A DNA stretch of 64,000 nucleotides, taken from positions 1 to 64,000 of the forward strand of contig JAOPGA020000668.1 in the NCBI GenBank assembly GCA_026419775.2, in the 5' to 3' direction. Under the pieces are notes generated by a model that was not told the origin of the DNA, searched no databases, and saw nothing but the letters and a program-made list of their open reading frames with translations. The DNA comes from Acrasis kona (taxonomy: Eukaryota > Heterolobosea > Eutetramitea > Acrasida > Acrasidae). A program made the translations under genes and the position numbers. Below, piece after piece: positions 22,597 through 33,206 of this stretch (position 1 is the first letter of the stretch; every line of letters starts with the position of its first letter).

Positions 22597-23684
22597 ATGA
22601 CAGACAATCAAACTTTAGTGACAGTGGGTGTAGCCACAGCTCTTGCTGTTGCAGGTTCATACTATCTTTTTAATCGATCAAGCACAGACAATGACTCTCT
22701 ATTATCCAATAGGAGTACATCTCCACGTCCAGAGCAGGACCCTGCTAGCTTGAAGCAGAGTCAGCTTGGTACCTTCAAGGAAGACATCAAAAAGTCAGAG
22801 CAAATGAAAAATGCAAATTTCCCAATGACCGATGAGGGAAGAACATATCACGTTGGTACAAAGAGAGGGGAAGTCGCAAACAGAATCGTCATTGTGGGTG
22901 ATTTGACCAGAGCAGAGACTTATGCCAAATCCTTTTTTGATAGCCAAGACTTCTTCAAACATTACTCCACACGTGGATTTTTGACCTGCACCGGTACATT
23001 CAAAGGTGTACCAGTGAGTGTTGTTGGAACAGGTAATTACCATCATCAACATTATCAAATAACGCAATTGTAGGTATGGGAACTCCAATGATTGATTTCA
23101 GCATTCGTGAAATCCGCGCTCTTTTCAATGAGGATGAGAAATTATCTTTTATAAGAGTTGGCACGTGCGGCACACCCCATCCTCATATTTTGGCAGGTGA
23201 TGTCATCGTAAATGACGCCTCAGTCATCATCCAGAGAAACCCAGATGCATTCAGAGCTGGAAGCACAGAGGAGCCCTACAGAATCTCACAGCCAGTACAA
23301 GCCAATAAATCATTAACTTTGAAGCTCCAAGAGAAAATAACGGCCATTTTGGGACAAGACAGAGTCAGAGTGGGACTCAACGCAACAGCAGACTACTTTT
23401 ACTCTTCTCAAGGTCGCATCGACACAAACTTTACCGATCGCAACAAGACATTAATCGAGGGAACCTTAATTAAAAACCAACCAAACGTTTTGAGCCTTGA
23501 AATGGAAACCTTCCACTTGTTTGATATGGCAGAAATTAGCAAGGGGTCAATCATTGCCGCTGGTGCAGAGATCGTATTGGCGCAACGCACAACTGGAGAG
23601 TTCCTTAATTTGGAGTTGAAACACCAGAGGGAATTGGAACTTGGAAGAGCAGCATTTGAAGCAGTAATCGAAGTACCATTATAA
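22597..23684 (+). CDS. Uridine phosphorylase-family nucleoside phosphorylase
   Basis: Two exons, 22597-23032 and 23074-23684, 348 residues. Splicing joins VVGTG to MGTPMIDFSIREIRALF, the conserved phosphate- and nucleoside-binding region of the NP-I fold. Other landmarks are IVGD (strand 1), FIRVGTCG and SLEMETFHLF, whose Glu-Met-Glu binds ribose. The enzyme splits uridine and similar nucleosides with phosphate for pyrimidine salvage. The first 90 residues are extra: a hydrophobic segment (VTVGVATALAVAGSYYLF) that could anchor or target it, then a Ser-rich linker. The stop is 9 bp from the convergent gene. Confidence 0.87.
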
Positions 23685-23693
23685 AAAAACAAT

Positions 23694-24908
23694 TTATATA
23701 AAGTTTGCAAACATTCCATGCATTTCGCATAATTGTGACCCGTTTGGAATTCTTCCAAAGTTCTCCATCGCTTCTGTTGTAAGGTCGATCTTCTTGTCTT
23801 CCATCTTTACCAAATTCTTCCTCCCGCTTTCATAATCCTTAATGTATTTTTCTGCATTTTTATTAGTGACTCCAAGGTTCCTCACGATTTGACTTATTAC
23901 ACCCAGTCTCTCTTTTGAACCCACTTCACTAAAGGCTACATTCTTACTCTTTGCTTTGTTTGTCATCAGGCGGTGGTACATTGTTACTACTAATTGGTTT
24001 TTTCCTTTTTTAATAACATGTGGATTGATGACGTGGCGGTAAGCTTTAACGACGTAACGGGAGCGAGGTTGATGAAGATTGTTTTGCTTTAGTGACATTC
24101 CAACTCTGGAGCTACTAAAGATGGGTTTTTCTACAGGATGTGTAAAGTATTCAAGGTAAAGAGGATAGTCGCTTCTTTGTTTTTCAATTGATATGGATTG
24201 AATGTCTTGGTCTTTGTGTGCGAATTTATTCGAAATAAGATCGTGAATAGAATCAGCACCAGTCGCCTTTAAAATTGTGTCAACCGTTTTACTTGGACCA
24301 TCGGTATATGTATTCGATGAGATTGATTCCACGCCTCTAATTAGAATGCCCCCGTATGTGGAGGGAGAGTTTTCAATGTTGAAAGTGAAATCCATTCCCT
24401 TGTAACTACCCCCGCGGTAATTGTCATTGTTTGAATCTCCGTGTGATTGGTGGAAGTACCAAACTCCATGCTTCGACTAAATTGAATGAGTTAGAGATTG
24501 TAGAAAGTAGAGAGTTACCTGTAGCGGATGACAGTGGGAGAATGGGTCTTCATGAATGTCAGGTTCACCTGTGGTAGTTAGGTAGTACTCAATTTCACAG
24601 ATGCGAAATCTTGTGGTCTTTCCACTTGACGAGTTATAGGCACAAAGTACTGTATGGTTTAGAATCATACGGGAAATGTCAAAAAAGTGCTTCTCAAATG
24701 TATCTGAATGATGTATTGTGGTGTCCACAGGTGTGAGTGTAGAATTTGGAAGAAGTAGATTCTGTGTTATTGATTTCTTCGGATCGAATCCGTTAGCACT
24801 CTCCTCTTCAACCTTCTTCTCTTCAGCCTTTTCCTCTTCAACTTTTTGCTTCTTTGCATCAGGCTCGGCAACTTCTGTTACATCATCCTTAGAGTGTGTT
24901 CTCTTCAT
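23694..24908 (-). CDS. Conserved protein of unknown function (DNA-glycosylase-like signature possible)
   Basis: Two exons, 24519-24908 and 23694-24476, 390 residues. A Lys/Glu-rich N-terminus (KKQKVEEEKAEEKKVEEE) is followed by MILNHTVLCAY, ICEIEYYLT, DPFSHCHP, then across the splice HGVWYFHQSHGD, YRGGSYKGMDFTF and YGGILIRGVES. This arrangement of EIE-Y, H..WYFH and KG.D.TFG..YGGILIR recalls a microbial family with a methylpurine-DNA-glycosylase-like core, but I cannot confirm that. The C-terminus is basic and helical. It is convergent with uridine phosphorylase. Confidence 0.65.
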
Positions 24909-25137
24909 TTCTTTTTGAGTTCTTGAATGATCGAATCAACTCACAATCAACCATCATCAATACTATCACCAGTTCACTGGAATTTTCGCATTGTAACCAA
25001 TTTTCAAAATCAATTTTATTTCTTGAACAAAATTTTTATTCCGGCAACATATCCCAAACACCTCAACGGTGCATAACCTCCGTCATCTTTTATGATCGTA
25101 TCCTCTGATGACCGACAACTGAACCCTAAGAACAAAC

Positions 25138-27492
25138 TTATTCGTTTCGCATTCCCGCAGCCATGACAGAGAGATACAGTTTCACTTTCCTCCAACTCTT
25201 AGCCTTTTTGTTAAGAGTGTTATTGGTGTAATGAGCACCGGCACTTATTGCGCTTAGTAGTGAAGCAGGGTACGCCTTCGATAAGTCTATACCATGCATT
25301 GGTTCGGATGCGCATATGGCCTCGCACAAAGATAACAAACCTCGTAAATAATCAGCACCATTATCGATGGATGCACTACAGATCCTCATGCCAACTGTGT
25401 CCTCACAATGGTTCCCCTCCCTAACCACGCTTTGCCACATGAGACGGGATGTCTCGTCAGGATATACCATACCTAAGCGAGAAACCAGTAAGATCCCTGC
25501 ATCAAACGTTAAATCATGTGCCAATCCATTGACATCACCAGCATCAATCCTGATGGCATGTTCATTGTAACGACAAATCTTTATCAAACTCTTCAAAAGA
25601 CCATCCAAGTATCTTTGACGGAATTTACGACCTATATCAACATCGGAAAAGCCATATCGAATCAACACACCACCAAGAGCGTTCAAGCTGGTCAACAGGA
25701 CGCACCTATGAACAGTGCTTTCATCGGTGCATAGTTTAAATGATTTTGGGATGTCGATCACTAGACAAGGAAGCAATTCCTCCGAGATGAACTCTTCAAG
25801 AAATGAGTAGTCAGCTTTCAACTGATCGGACAAAATGACACGATCCAGCAGTTGGAATTGGACGAGACATTCAGCCAAGCGATAAGCAAAATCACGAAGA
25901 CCGATTCGATGTTCTTCTTTCATGGCATCCATCATCATGGAGTGGAGGCGCAAACATCTGTCACTCGTCAAAAAGTCATCTCTTTGGGAAGAAGTCATCA
26001 ATGCAATAGTTGTACACAAGAATTCAGAGTAATTTACACAAGAAGAAGATTCTGCAAAATTATTATCGCTTTCAAAATCTTGGTCAACCGAAAAGTATTC
26101 ATAGACCCTGTCCACACAAAAATCTAAAAATTTATGACACTCTTTGCTTCTTAACTTTGGTAATCTCTCTAAAAATGCGTACAATAAATGCACAAAACTA
26201 TCCATTTGAAAATTGTAATATTCATCTCTTGGTTGACTAATAAGGATCTTGTAAATCTTGGTGAACAAAATCAACAGTTCGTCTTGATATTGTACCGTAA
26301 TGTCATACATGCATGCGGAATTCACGTTCCTAATCCATCCGATCAGATATCTTGAGTCCTGAGGAGTTTGCAAAAGCTCCGTGGAGTCTATGGCTGTTGT
26401 AAAAATCTCCCTTAACGTGCGATGGACATTAACAGTTTTAAGAGGCAGCACTTGTAAAGAAATGTGCTCAAGACAATACAAAGCAATCATTGTGCGAGAA
26501 GGATTATACAAACAAGTCAACAATACACTATAAAACTCTACAGAGTGGTCGAAAAGACGAAAATGTTTCCAAAAGTGAACAAGAGCACAACTAGAGGCAT
26601 TCCATTGGGCCGTGTTTGGTTGACTTGGCTTGATGGCCTCGAACAACACGGGCACCAGGGCTCTTAATGGCTCCAAACATGAAAACCATTCGTCTCTTCT
26701 TCTGTGATAGAAGATACTGGCTAGAATGGCAGTACAAGCCTCCTTCTTGCATTCGTCCTTTCCGCTGGTGATGATTTCGCACCAATCTTTGATGATTTGT
26801 GACATGTAGGGTGATTCCATAAATGTGACCTGCCTAGCCAGGTAGTTCCAAAATTGTAGGCATACGAAACGAACGTTTGTTCGATCTTGAATCTTCTCCG
26901 GAATGAACAAAAAGTCGCATAGATTGTCTCTTTTGCTGTTGTAGCACATCATCGTACCCCCTTCCAAATTTGTTCTTATTTTGGGTAGAAACTTTACGAA
27001 TTCTACGTGCGTGCTGTGATGTAGGCACAAAAATCTCTTTAATATTTTTAGCCCTACAGAAAATGTGGGGCTTTTCGTGTCGCTCTTGATGACAATGTCG
27101 CATAAATATCCTAGGCTTACGTCGGTCGGGATTACTTGGAAAATGTTTGCGATACAATCCAATGATATTGAAAGCATGTATTGCAATAGATTCTGTACTA
27201 CGTCCTTTGAGATGTAAATGGACTTTAAAACTGGATCGATATTTTCGCTGTATCCACCTTCGAATAACTCGCATACCAAGTTTATTATTATGTCATCCGG
27301 CTGCTCGTCATAATCTATTAACGCTAACAATATTTGGTTCAAAATACTTTGTCCCTCAGTATAAAGTGCATGACTGGAGGATGGTTCCGGGTTTCCTAAC
27401 GATATTGTGAAGTATTGCCAATCTTGTAATAAATCTTGCACAGTGTGGTCCTGTGACAAACATGAGACCGGAAGAAGGCAACTGAGGTTCAT
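25138..27492 (-). CDS. Large helical-repeat (HEAT/ARM-like) protein
   Basis: 784 residues in one exon. The whole sequence consists of amphipathic helices with regular Leu spacing, no signal peptide, no membrane segment and many Cys, which is typical of an alpha-solenoid scaffold. I find no motif that names a family. Exportin/importin-like or proteasome-assembly-type solenoids are possible, but this is only a fold-level guess. About 230 bp (24909-25137) separates it from the next gene and holds nothing I recognise. Confidence 0.75.
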   Translation of the reverse strand: MNLSCLLPVSCLSQDHTVQDLLQDWQYFTISLGNPEPSSSHALYTEGQSILNQILLALIDYDEQPDDIIINLVCELFEGGYSENIDPVLKSIYISKDVVQNLLQYMLSISLDCIANIFQVIPTDVSLGYLCDIVIKSDTKSPTFSVGLKILKRFLCLHHSTHVEFVKFLPKIRTNLEGGTMMCYNSKRDNLCDFLFIPEKIQDRTNVRFVCLQFWNYLARQVTFMESPYMSQIIKDWCEIITSGKDECKKEACTAILASIFYHRRRDEWFSCLEPLRALVPVLFEAIKPSQPNTAQWNASSCALVHFWKHFRLFDHSVEFYSVLLTCLYNPSRTMIALYCLEHISLQVLPLKTVNVHRTLREIFTTAIDSTELLQTPQDSRYLIGWIRNVNSACMYDITVQYQDELLILFTKIYKILISQPRDEYYNFQMDSFVHLLYAFLERLPKLRSKECHKFLDFCVDRVYEYFSVDQDFESDNNFAESSSCVNYSEFLCTTIALMTSSQRDDFLTSDRCLRLHSMMMDAMKEEHRIGLRDFAYRLAECLVQFQLLDRVILSDQLKADYSFLEEFISEELLPCLVIDIPKSFKLCTDESTVHRCVLLTSLNALGGVLIRYGFSDVDIGRKFRQRYLDGLLKSLIKICRYNEHAIRIDAGDVNGLAHDLTFDAGILLVSRLGMVYPDETSRLMWQSVVREGNHCEDTVGMRICSASIDNGADYLRGLLSLCEAICASEPMHGIDLSKAYPASLLSAISAGAHYTNNTLNKKAKSWRKVKLYLSVMAAGMRNE

Positions 27493-27812
27493 GTGATAAG
27501 CTCAGATTTTCCGATATTTTTACAAATCAAAATTAAACCATTAATCCTTTTTTAGATGTGGTATTAAATTGTGTAGGGTCCATAATCTATCAAAGATTGA
27601 CACCAATGACTCAGTTGTCCAGAGATAACCTGTACTGCAACCCTTGTATGTAATTTCTAGAAATTACTATCGATAAATAGAAGCATCTTTGTATTATTAC
27701 TGTAAAAAATATGAGTTACGGTGGTTTTCAGAAAGGTAAACAGTAATGAGGTAATGTGCCTATGTCAACCAAGCAAAAACAAAAAGTATAAACCAAACCG
27801 CGCAATACTAGG
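27493..27812 (+). other. Intergenic region between divergent genes
   Basis: 320 bp between the starts of the helical-repeat gene and the MFS transporter. No gene or RNA seen; it should carry both promoters. Confidence 0.4.
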
Positions 27813-29427
27813 ATGTCGTCTTTCGACGATGACCACCGTACCGCACTGATGACCCCTGACCCTGAAGGTGACATGAATGAGGTAACAAGAACGTACTCAT
27901 TTGATGATGCTATGGAGGAAATTGGATTTGGTCAATACCACTTTATATTAATGCAAGTGTGTGGAGCAGGGTATTTTTTCGACGGTATCGAATTGTCTTT
28001 GAGTAGTTTCATTATCGATCCCATAATTGTCGAAATGAACATTAGTGACGTTGCAGCAGCAGCCCTTGGATCTATTGTGTTTATTGGAATGGCATTTGGA
28101 GCTTATCTAAGTGGTGTGATAGCTGACAAGTATGGCAGAAAGCCTATATTCTGTGGTAGTGTATTAGTGGTCAGTATGTTCGGTCTTTTGAGCGCATTTT
28201 CGCCCAATTATCCCATCCTCATGATTCTTCGCTTTTTTGTAGGTGTAGGATTAGGAGGTATACCACCCACGGACCACTCTATGCTCATGTAAGACACATT
28301 AGTTTCACTGCGTTAACATCTATAGGGAATTCTCTCCAAAATCATCAAGAGGACTTTCAATGGGTTCCTTACAGGTGTACAATGCCGTCGGAGGTATGTT
28401 TGAGTGCCTTCTGGCGTACCTATGTTTGGGCAGAGGTTTCAATGTTAATGGATGGAGGTACCTTGTAGGTGCATCAGCGGCCCCTGGTTTCTTCATCTTT
28501 TTCGCGAGATTATTTGTATCAGAATCACCTAGGTACATGATGATTAATGGAAGATACAATGAAACAAAAGAGTTGATCAAAAAGATTGCACTCACAAATG
28601 GAAAGGAAGAGCCCGTCGGAAGGTTAATTGCTCCAGTACCAGAATCAAAATTGAGCGTGGTTAACCAACTTCTTGGAGTCCTTTCTAGAGGATATTTACG
28701 ATCCACCCTACTACTTTGGCTTGTTTGGTTCTTGATAGCCTATGGTGGCTGGGGATTCTCGTTCCTATCAGTAAGTGTCAACATTCAATGACTTCTAATG
28801 TATACGCAGCCACTCACTTACGAAAAACTAGGAGCGAACACATACTTGTCAACATTCTACGGAAGTTTGGTCACATTCGTCGGAAGCGTACTCGTGATGT
28901 TTTACATTAATCTCGTAAGAAGAAAGCCGGTTCTAATTGTTGGATTTTTGTTGAGCGGAGTGCTTTTAGCCGTTACAGGTGCATACAACAACGTCACTTA
29001 TATGACAGTCTTTATTACTGTTAGTAGCTTTGTGATAACCCCACCGTGGAACGCTCTGTACGTTTTAACCGCAGAGACCTACCCCACTTCATTCAGGGCC
29101 ACGGCGATGGGAAGCTGCTCTGTTTTCTATCGTTTGGGAGCCACCGTTACTTCCTTATCCGGTCTACCTCTGCTTTCTGCTTATGGATACGTTTGGCCTT
29201 ACTTCTCCTTTGGACTCGCACTACTCATTGCTGGTTTCTTGTGCATCTTCTTGCCAAATGATGTGCTTGGTCAAAGTTCCGAAGATGTTGCACACGAAAG
29301 GAAAAGTCACGGTGGTGATTTGATTCAGCCTCACATTCAAGAGAAAGTTTTGGAACTTGGATCGGCTCAAGAATTGGATGACTTTGATAATAATGAATAC
29401 AATAAGTTGGAGAATAAAGATGACTAA
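27813..29427 (+). CDS. Major facilitator superfamily transporter (SV2/SVOP-like)
   Basis: Three exons, 27813-28288, 28326-28770 and 28810-29427, 512 residues. About twelve membrane helices in two bundles. The loop between helices 2 and 3 has ADKYGRKP, the MFS signature; helix 4-5 has RFFVGVGLGGIPP followed after splicing by EFSPKSSRG, which places it among the sugar/organic-ion porters near SVOP. The second half has the repeat-type loop LVRRKP and the helix 10 piece AETYPTSFRATAMG. The N- and C-tails are acidic and cytosolic. The substrate cannot be told. Confidence 0.87.
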
Positions 29428-29440
29428 AATATTTTATTGT

Positions 29441-31012
29441 TTATTTGAGTGCATCTACGAGTGCTTTGATGAATCGATAAGCAGGTTCCAAATCAGCAAC
29501 ACGGAATTTTTCGGTGGGAGAGTGAGCGTCGTCCACATGTACTCCAAAGGATATGGCATCGGCATTATATTTCTCATCAATCTTTGTGGTGATGATTCCT
29601 GCCTCTAATCCTCCATGAATTGTGGTTAATTCTACATCTTTATTAAACAAAGTTTTAAACACTTGTTGAGCAGTTATGGAGAGAACAGAATTAGGGTTGG
29701 GAACCCACCCTGGGAATACGCCATCAACTTTAACTTTTTCAAATTTGGCAAGTTCAAACACTGATATAACGTTGCTAGTTAATGCATCTCGTTCACTATC
29801 GTAGTCGCTCCTCTGCGAAGTCAACACTGTGAAGACACCATTGACTGTTTTGACACTTGCCAGATTTGTGCTTGTCCTTGGTTTGTTCTGTCCTTGTTCT
29901 AAATTCAATGCAGTACATCCATGAGGTAGTGCGTTGAGGGTTAAGATCATTTTAACTGCATCATCATGCACAATGTTGTCGTAATTGCCTTCAACATTTT
30001 GTGTTGAGATTTTGATTTTAGGATCTGACAAGGCAAATTCGCTCTTTGCATGCTCTGCAACAACTGAGACGATGTCTTGTACCTTTTTTACATCTCGGGC
30101 TCTAATCAAAGCATGAGCATATCTTGGAATTGCATTGTGGGCAGCGCCACCCTCCAAAGAAATCAATTTAAAATCAACATGTTGATCAATGAGTTCAAAC
30201 AAGATGCGAGTCAAAAGTTTGATGGCATTAGCCCTTTGCTTAATGATATCAACACCACTATGACCGCCGCGAAGACCTTCTACTGTAATGCCCAAAGTAG
30301 GACCAGAAGAAGCTTCTGTTTTATAGTTGAGTGTACCTGTTGTGGTTTTGCCACCTGCACAACCAATAATGATTGGACTAAAAGAGCCGTCCAAGTTAAG
30401 AACATGATGGGAGTTAACAAAACCATGCTGCAAACCAGTGGCCCCGACAAGGCCTACCTCTTCATCAATTGTAAACAAGAGTTCAAGTGGGCCATGTTTT
30501 ATTGTTGGATCTGTCGCGACAGAAAGCGCAAGAGACATACCTAAACCATTGTCTCCACCCAGTGTTGTACCATTTGCCCTTAACCACCCTTCATCAAGGA
30601 TAAGTTGAATGGGTTGTGAATCAAAATCAAAGTCTTTATGGGCTTCATCTTTTTCTGTAACCATATCAATGTGTGATTGTAGGCATAGGGATTTCGAGTT
30701 CTCAAACCCTCTTGATGCAGGCACTACAACTAGAATGTTGCCAATCTCATCTTTTTTGAGGTCAAAGCGATTCTTGGTGGCAAACTCTTCTAAATACTTG
30801 GTAATCAAATGTAGTTTTCCACTCGGTCTTGGTGTCTTTGTTATTCCACAAAAGTAGTTGAAAACAATCTTCGGTTCTAGGTCGATTAGTGGCATGCATG
30901 TATCATTTTTGAGAATAATAAGGTTGGGATTCTCTGCATGAAATTCCTCTGGCAAAACTGTGTACGCTAGAATCAAGGGTAAAAAAAAAGCTAGGGTTAT
31001 GATTGGGTTCAT
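29441..31012 (-). CDS. pepD: Secreted Xaa-His dipeptidase (PepD, M20C family)
   Basis: 523 residues, one exon. A signal peptide (MNPIITLAFFLPLILAYTV) precedes a PepD-type metallopeptidase: GITKTPRPSG, LQSHIDMV (metal His), LGGDNGLG (bridging Asp), IDEEVGLVGA (catalytic Glu and metal Glu), LNLDG, GCAGG, GGHSGVDI and, near the C-terminus, HGGLEAG with SPTEKF. The family cleaves dipeptides and is mainly bacterial and cytosolic; here it carries a secretion signal and probably works in food vacuoles or outside the cell. The usual acidic residue after LNLD is Gly-Ser here. The stop is 13 bp from the convergent transporter stop. Confidence 0.88.
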   Translation of the reverse strand: MNPIITLAFFLPLILAYTVLPEEFHAENPNLIILKNDTCMPLIDLEPKIVFNYFCGITKTPRPSGKLHLITKYLEEFATKNRFDLKKDEIGNILVVVPASRGFENSKSLCLQSHIDMVTEKDEAHKDFDFDSQPIQLILDEGWLRANGTTLGGDNGLGMSLALSVATDPTIKHGPLELLFTIDEEVGLVGATGLQHGFVNSHHVLNLDGSFSPIIIGCAGGKTTTGTLNYKTEASSGPTLGITVEGLRGGHSGVDIIKQRANAIKLLTRILFELIDQHVDFKLISLEGGAAHNAIPRYAHALIRARDVKKVQDIVSVVAEHAKSEFALSDPKIKISTQNVEGNYDNIVHDDAVKMILTLNALPHGCTALNLEQGQNKPRTSTNLASVKTVNGVFTVLTSQRSDYDSERDALTSNVISVFELAKFEKVKVDGVFPGWVPNPNSVLSITAQQVFKTLFNKDVELTTIHGGLEAGIITTKIDEKYNADAISFGVHVDDAHSPTEKFRVADLEPAYRFIKALVDALK

Positions 31013-31691
31013 TTCGAAGTTTTTGTAAGCGATATTGAAGTTGGTCTCTGGCAATCAATTGATATTTCGGACAACTCAACCATGGTTTAGATGGAGGTTA
31101 AGCTTACTTTATAAAAAACGGTAATGGTAGCGTCAGTATCGAGGTCATTTATGTAGTCAATTCATCGATGAGATGCGAGTAATCATAGAACAATCTCAGA
31201 ACAGTTTCATTTCAATCAGACAGACATTCGCTTATCTTTTTCAATTTTATCAAACCAAGAACTATTAAAGACAATTGCATTGCATCATCAAACTCAACAT
31301 TAGAATTAATATATTTACTATAAAAGATGATAAACTCGTTGAAATTGATTCAATTAACATTGAAGACCTTTACCTGGCAGATCAGCTTCTGCTCTTATAT
31401 CAATAGCTACTTGAACATGTAAAATGTGAACCAAGCTTGAAAGTAAAAGACAAATATCATTATTGATCATTATGATTTGTCTATAAATATGGTTTAGGAT
31501 CAACGAACACTTTCTAGATCGGTTTTGTTACCTGAGTATAGAGCTAATTTTTTATAAATGTTTCGGTCTGTGAAAAAATCATGACCATATCCGGTGACAC
31601 TAATTATAAAACGCAACGGTGATTTGGGTCAGTCCAAGTTAAAAACAAATCCACAATTATCGATACTCAAAATTTCACAACAAAACACAAC
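31013..31691 (+). other. Intergenic region between dipeptidase and Kazal genes
   Basis: About 680 bp of AT-rich sequence between two divergent secreted-protein genes. I see no coding frame or RNA gene. A TATAAAA box lies 80 bp upstream of the Kazal start. Confidence 0.45.
31605..31611 (+). promoter_or_regulatory. Possible TATA box of the Kazal gene
   Basis: tataaaa, about 80 bp upstream of the ATG at 31692. The position is plausible for a short 5' UTR; no transcript data. Confidence 0.3.
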
Positions 31692-32186
31692 ATGCAAACA
31701 CTAACAATCGTACTCACAATTGCTCTCATCTCAGTAGCATCAGCCAAAGTATGCTTCTGCCCACAGGTGTACCTCCCAGTTTGTCACGTCAAGACCGGCG
31801 AGATATTATACTCAAATGAATGCTTCGCTCAGTGCTACCACGATAATATGAACGAGATCATCCCATGCCATTTATTCAAGAAGGTTAATAAACCAACACA
31901 AGAGCCCGTTAAAGATGAATGTATCTGCTCTCAAGAATTCAACCCTGTTTGCCACAAAACGACCGGAAAGCAACTTTTTTCAAACGAGTGCTCCGCTCGT
32001 TGCCATCATGAGAATATGAACGAACTTGTTCTTTGTAGCGACTACAAAAAATCATCGAAGAATGATGATTGCGTATGTACATTCATCTTTGAACCACTTT
32101 GCAACGACAAAGATCAAATCATGTTTGGAAACGAGTGCTTAGCAAGATGTGCCAAAGTAAACCTCAAGACATTGCACAAATGTTAA
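31692..32186 (+). CDS. Secreted protein with three Kazal-like inhibitor domains
   Basis: 164 residues. A signal peptide (MQTLTIVLTIALISVASA) is followed by three Cys-rich units, each opening with C-x-C (CFCP, CICS, CVCT), then PVC or PLC, then (S/G)NEC and a closing Cys pair (AQCYHDNMNEIIPC type). This is the Kazal serine-protease-inhibitor pattern. The P1-region residues differ between units, so the three may inhibit different proteases. Kazal proteins can guard a cell against its own digestive proteases or against those of prey; which applies is unknown. Confidence 0.8.
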   Translation: MQTLTIVLTIALISVASAKVCFCPQVYLPVCHVKTGEILYSNECFAQCYHDNMNEIIPCHLFKKVNKPTQEPVKDECICSQEFNPVCHKTTGKQLFSNECSARCHHENMNELVLCSDYKKSSKNDDCVCTFIFEPLCNDKDQIMFGNECLARCAKVNLKTLHKC

Positions 32187-32577
32187 ATTGATGAATAAAC
32201 TGAATTTGATTTTGATATTGATAGTTGATGTATATTTTGATTACTCCAAAACTCAAATCAGTTCTCCACCGTCACCAACTGGTGCTATATTGTGCGGTTC
32301 CCACCATATTCCAGAACCTGATCTATAGGAGTACCCAAGCTACCAAGAATTTAACGATTGCCTAGTGAGGTGGTAAATAACAATTTATTTGACGCAAAAA
32401 CTATGATTGGTAGTCTGTGTATGTTCGTTTTTTTGTGGCTATGTTGTTAGAATATTGACTTTTGGATGGTTTTATACCAAATTCTGCACATAGGTGGGTG
32501 AACTATTATTATTAACAGAACTCTAGATGGAATGTCTGCAAACATCTCAGTTTTATATTGAAAAAAGTAGATATACA
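32187..32577 (+). other. Intergenic region upstream of tRNA-Glu
   Basis: About 390 bp, AT-rich, with no gene or repeat that I can support. Confidence 0.4.
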
Positions 32578-32660
32578 TCCGTTATAGTCTAGGTGGTCAT
32601 TAAATCATTAGGATGAGCGGCTTTCACCCGCTAGACCCGGGTTCGAGTCCCGGTAACGGA
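32578..32660 (+). tRNA. trnE: tRNA-Glu (TTC) with enlarged D-loop
   Basis: The acceptor stem tccgtta pairs perfectly with taacgga. The anticodon stem AGCGG/CCGCT encloses CTTTCAC, so the anticodon is TTC. The T-arm CCGGG-TTCGAGT-CCCGG is intact and contains a B box; TAGTCTAGGTGG is a good A box. The D-loop is about 11 nt longer than in ordinary tRNA-Glu, because tcatta occurs twice (tcattaaatcatta) after the GG pair. A T-run at 32666-32669 can stop RNA polymerase III. It is either an ectopic intron or expansion, or a decaying copy. Confidence 0.88.
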
Positions 32661-32665
32661 GATTA

Positions 32666-32669
32666 TTTT
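32666..32669 (+). terminator. RNA polymerase III T-run
   Basis: tttt six bases past the acceptor stem of tRNA-Glu. Confidence 0.5.
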
Positions 32670-32760
32670 ATTTAACAAAAATGAAAATATTTTTCCCATT
32701 TGTTCTGTACAGGAGACAGTTGATGAAACTTACGATAAATTATAGTACACAAAACAACTG

Positions 32761-33097
32761 AATGACACCAAGATTGCCAGCTATATTCCCACTGAGGTTT
32801 ACTTTGACATCCCTCACCTTCACATGAATGAAGAATACTGACCTGACGCAAAAACTTTTGAACCAGAAAGGTTTGATCTAGAGTCTAGCGAATACCACAA
32901 AGTGAAACCTTGCTCTTTTATACCTTTCAGCATCGGTCATAGAAAATGCTTTGGTTCAAAGTTTAGTGAGATTGAATCGGCAATAATTATTTCTCAGTTT
33001 GTGTTGTGTTATGAAATCAGCTGACGACCCAGAGATGAATACAAAGAAAGTGTCCTGTGGTGATATTGAGACCAAGGTCACTCAACCTCAAAATTGA
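32761..33097 (+). pseudogene. Cytochrome P450 C-terminal relic
   Basis: Reads as the last third of a P450: PTEVYFDIPHLHMNEEY, then PDAKTFEPERF and the haem-binding loop FIPFSIGHRKCFGSKF with the ligand Cys. A TGA replaces the conserved Trp in NEEYWPDA, and another in-frame TGA after VLCYEIS shifts the remaining ADDPEMN part to a different frame. There is no upstream P450 sequence between here and the tRNA. It is a 5'-deleted, broken gene. Confidence 0.82.
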
Positions 33098-33206
33098 ATT
33101 TAAAAGAACACATTTTTTGATCAAATGTTAAATTGTCCGTACAAATTTTAGCTCCGATCAACATTTAACACGACCTGATATTTTAAACAGGTGATCACTT
33201 CTTTTA

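Noticed and set aside
30077-30544. 155-codon plus-strand frame inside the dipeptidase gene
   Set aside because: Antisense to conserved PepD sequence; Cys-rich appearance comes from the reverse of common codons.
33001-33206. Extension of the aminotransferase upstream into the P450 relic
   Set aside because: Stops intervene in all frames and the ATG at 33207 fits the family N-terminus.
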